Assembly: GCA_947369305.1 (NCBI GenBank)
Contig: CANBLA010000048.1
Coordinates: 1-7,290, forward strand
DNA from: an uncultured Clostridia bacterium
GTDB lineage: Bacteria; Bacillota_A; Clostridia; TANB77; CAG-508
Length of the DNA stretch: 7,290 bases
Direction of reading: 5' to 3'
A program made the position numbers and the translations under genes. Of this stretch, positions 6,831 to 7,290 are shown piece after piece. How positions within the stretch are numbered: the stretch's first letter is position 1; each line of letters opens with the position of its first letter. The notes below the pieces were generated by a model that was not told the DNA's origin, did not search any database, and was given only the letters and a program-made list of their open reading frames with translations.

Positions 6831-7290
6831 CGATCCAACCATGATCAGAATGCTCCAAGATATTACAGGTACTGACCCAACAAAAGTACCATTAGATGAT
6901 AAAGAAACCATGTCGATTTTCAGTTCCACAAAAGCATTAGGGGTTAGCCCAGAACAAATTCGTTCAGAAGTTGGAAGTTATGGAATTCCGGAGTTTGGAA
7001 CTAAATTTTCACGAGGCATGCTTTTGGAGACAAAGCCAACGACATTTGAAGAATTAATTCGTTTGTCTGGCTTGTCGCATGGTACTGATGTCTGGCTTGG
7101 AAATGCGCAAGAATTGATACAAAGTGGAGTGGCTACTTTAAGTGAAGCAATTTGTACTAGAGACGATATTATGATTTATTTGATGGATAAAGGCTTGCCA
7201 CCTAACACAGCGTTCAAGATTATGGAAGTTGTACGTAAAGGAAAAGCAACTAAAGATCCAGAAAAATGGAAAGAATATGAAGAAATTATG
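6823..7290 (+). CDS. polC: DNA polymerase III PolC, continuation in the +1 frame (partial)
   Basis: This is the rest of the polC palm and fingers, 156 codons without a stop up to the right edge. It begins [16 protein letters not shown], exactly where the first part loses the family sequence. It goes on through [42 protein letters not shown] and RDDIMIYL to [11 protein letters not shown], all strongly conserved in PolC fingers. With the frame restored, the protein reaches about residue 1264, so about 170-180 residues (the C-terminal duplex-binding region) lie beyond the window. The first internal ATG is 6841, but there is no ribosome site before it and no sign of a separate gene. The conservation shows no decay, which argues that polC is functional and the break is recent, artefactual or bypassed. 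Confidence 0.9.

Noticed and set aside
6841..7290. A separate gene starting at the ATG at 6841
   Set aside because: The sequence is a direct continuation of PolC, conserved codons precede this ATG in the same frame, and there is no ribosome-binding site.

Overview
The window is AT-rich and every gene lies on the + strand, closely packed: uppS (3' part), cdsA, rseP, a small zinc-ribbon membrane protein, a small alpha/beta hydrolase, then polC, which runs off the right edge. PolC, the Gram-positive-type replicative polymerase with an internal DEDD exonuclease, next to uppS-cdsA-rseP points to a low-GC Firmicute, probably a clostridium-like or uncultured gut lineage. I cannot name the species. 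Shine-Dalgarno (SD) sites are strong and of the AGGAGG type, two genes appear to use TTG starts, and the intact genes end in TAA or TAG.

Layout: positions 3-404 hold the C-terminal half of undecaprenyl diphosphate synthase. An 81-bp gap (405-485) holds a small hairpin and a weak promoter candidate. CdsA (486-1301) is followed after 15 bp by the site-2 protease RseP (1317-2333), then an unnamed zinc-ribbon/two-TM/PH-like protein (2352-2906), then an RBBP9/YdeN-like serine hydrolase (2922-3470). PolC begins at a TTG at 3498. Its frame breaks at about 6820-6822, where one extra base leads to a TGA at 6828-6830. The conserved PolC sequence resumes in the next frame at 6823 and continues to 7290.

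Functionally this is the envelope-lipid/replication neighbourhood common in Firmicutes: UppS makes the C55 lipid carrier for cell-wall synthesis, CdsA makes CDP-diacylglycerol for phospholipids, RseP cleaves membrane-anchored regulators, and PolC copies the chromosome. Compared with the Bacillus order (uppS-cdsA-dxr-rseP-proS-polC), dxr and proS are absent here and the two small genes sit between rseP and polC.

The points most worth a second look are the polC frameshift, which lies just after the third catalytic aspartate at a CTT-CGG codon pair with CGG used nowhere else in the window; a hairpin that would enclose both the SD and the TTG start of polC; and the uncharacterised zinc-ribbon membrane protein. 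I see no CRISPR array, tRNA, rRNA, insertion sequence or clear terminator, and no convincing wholly new system.
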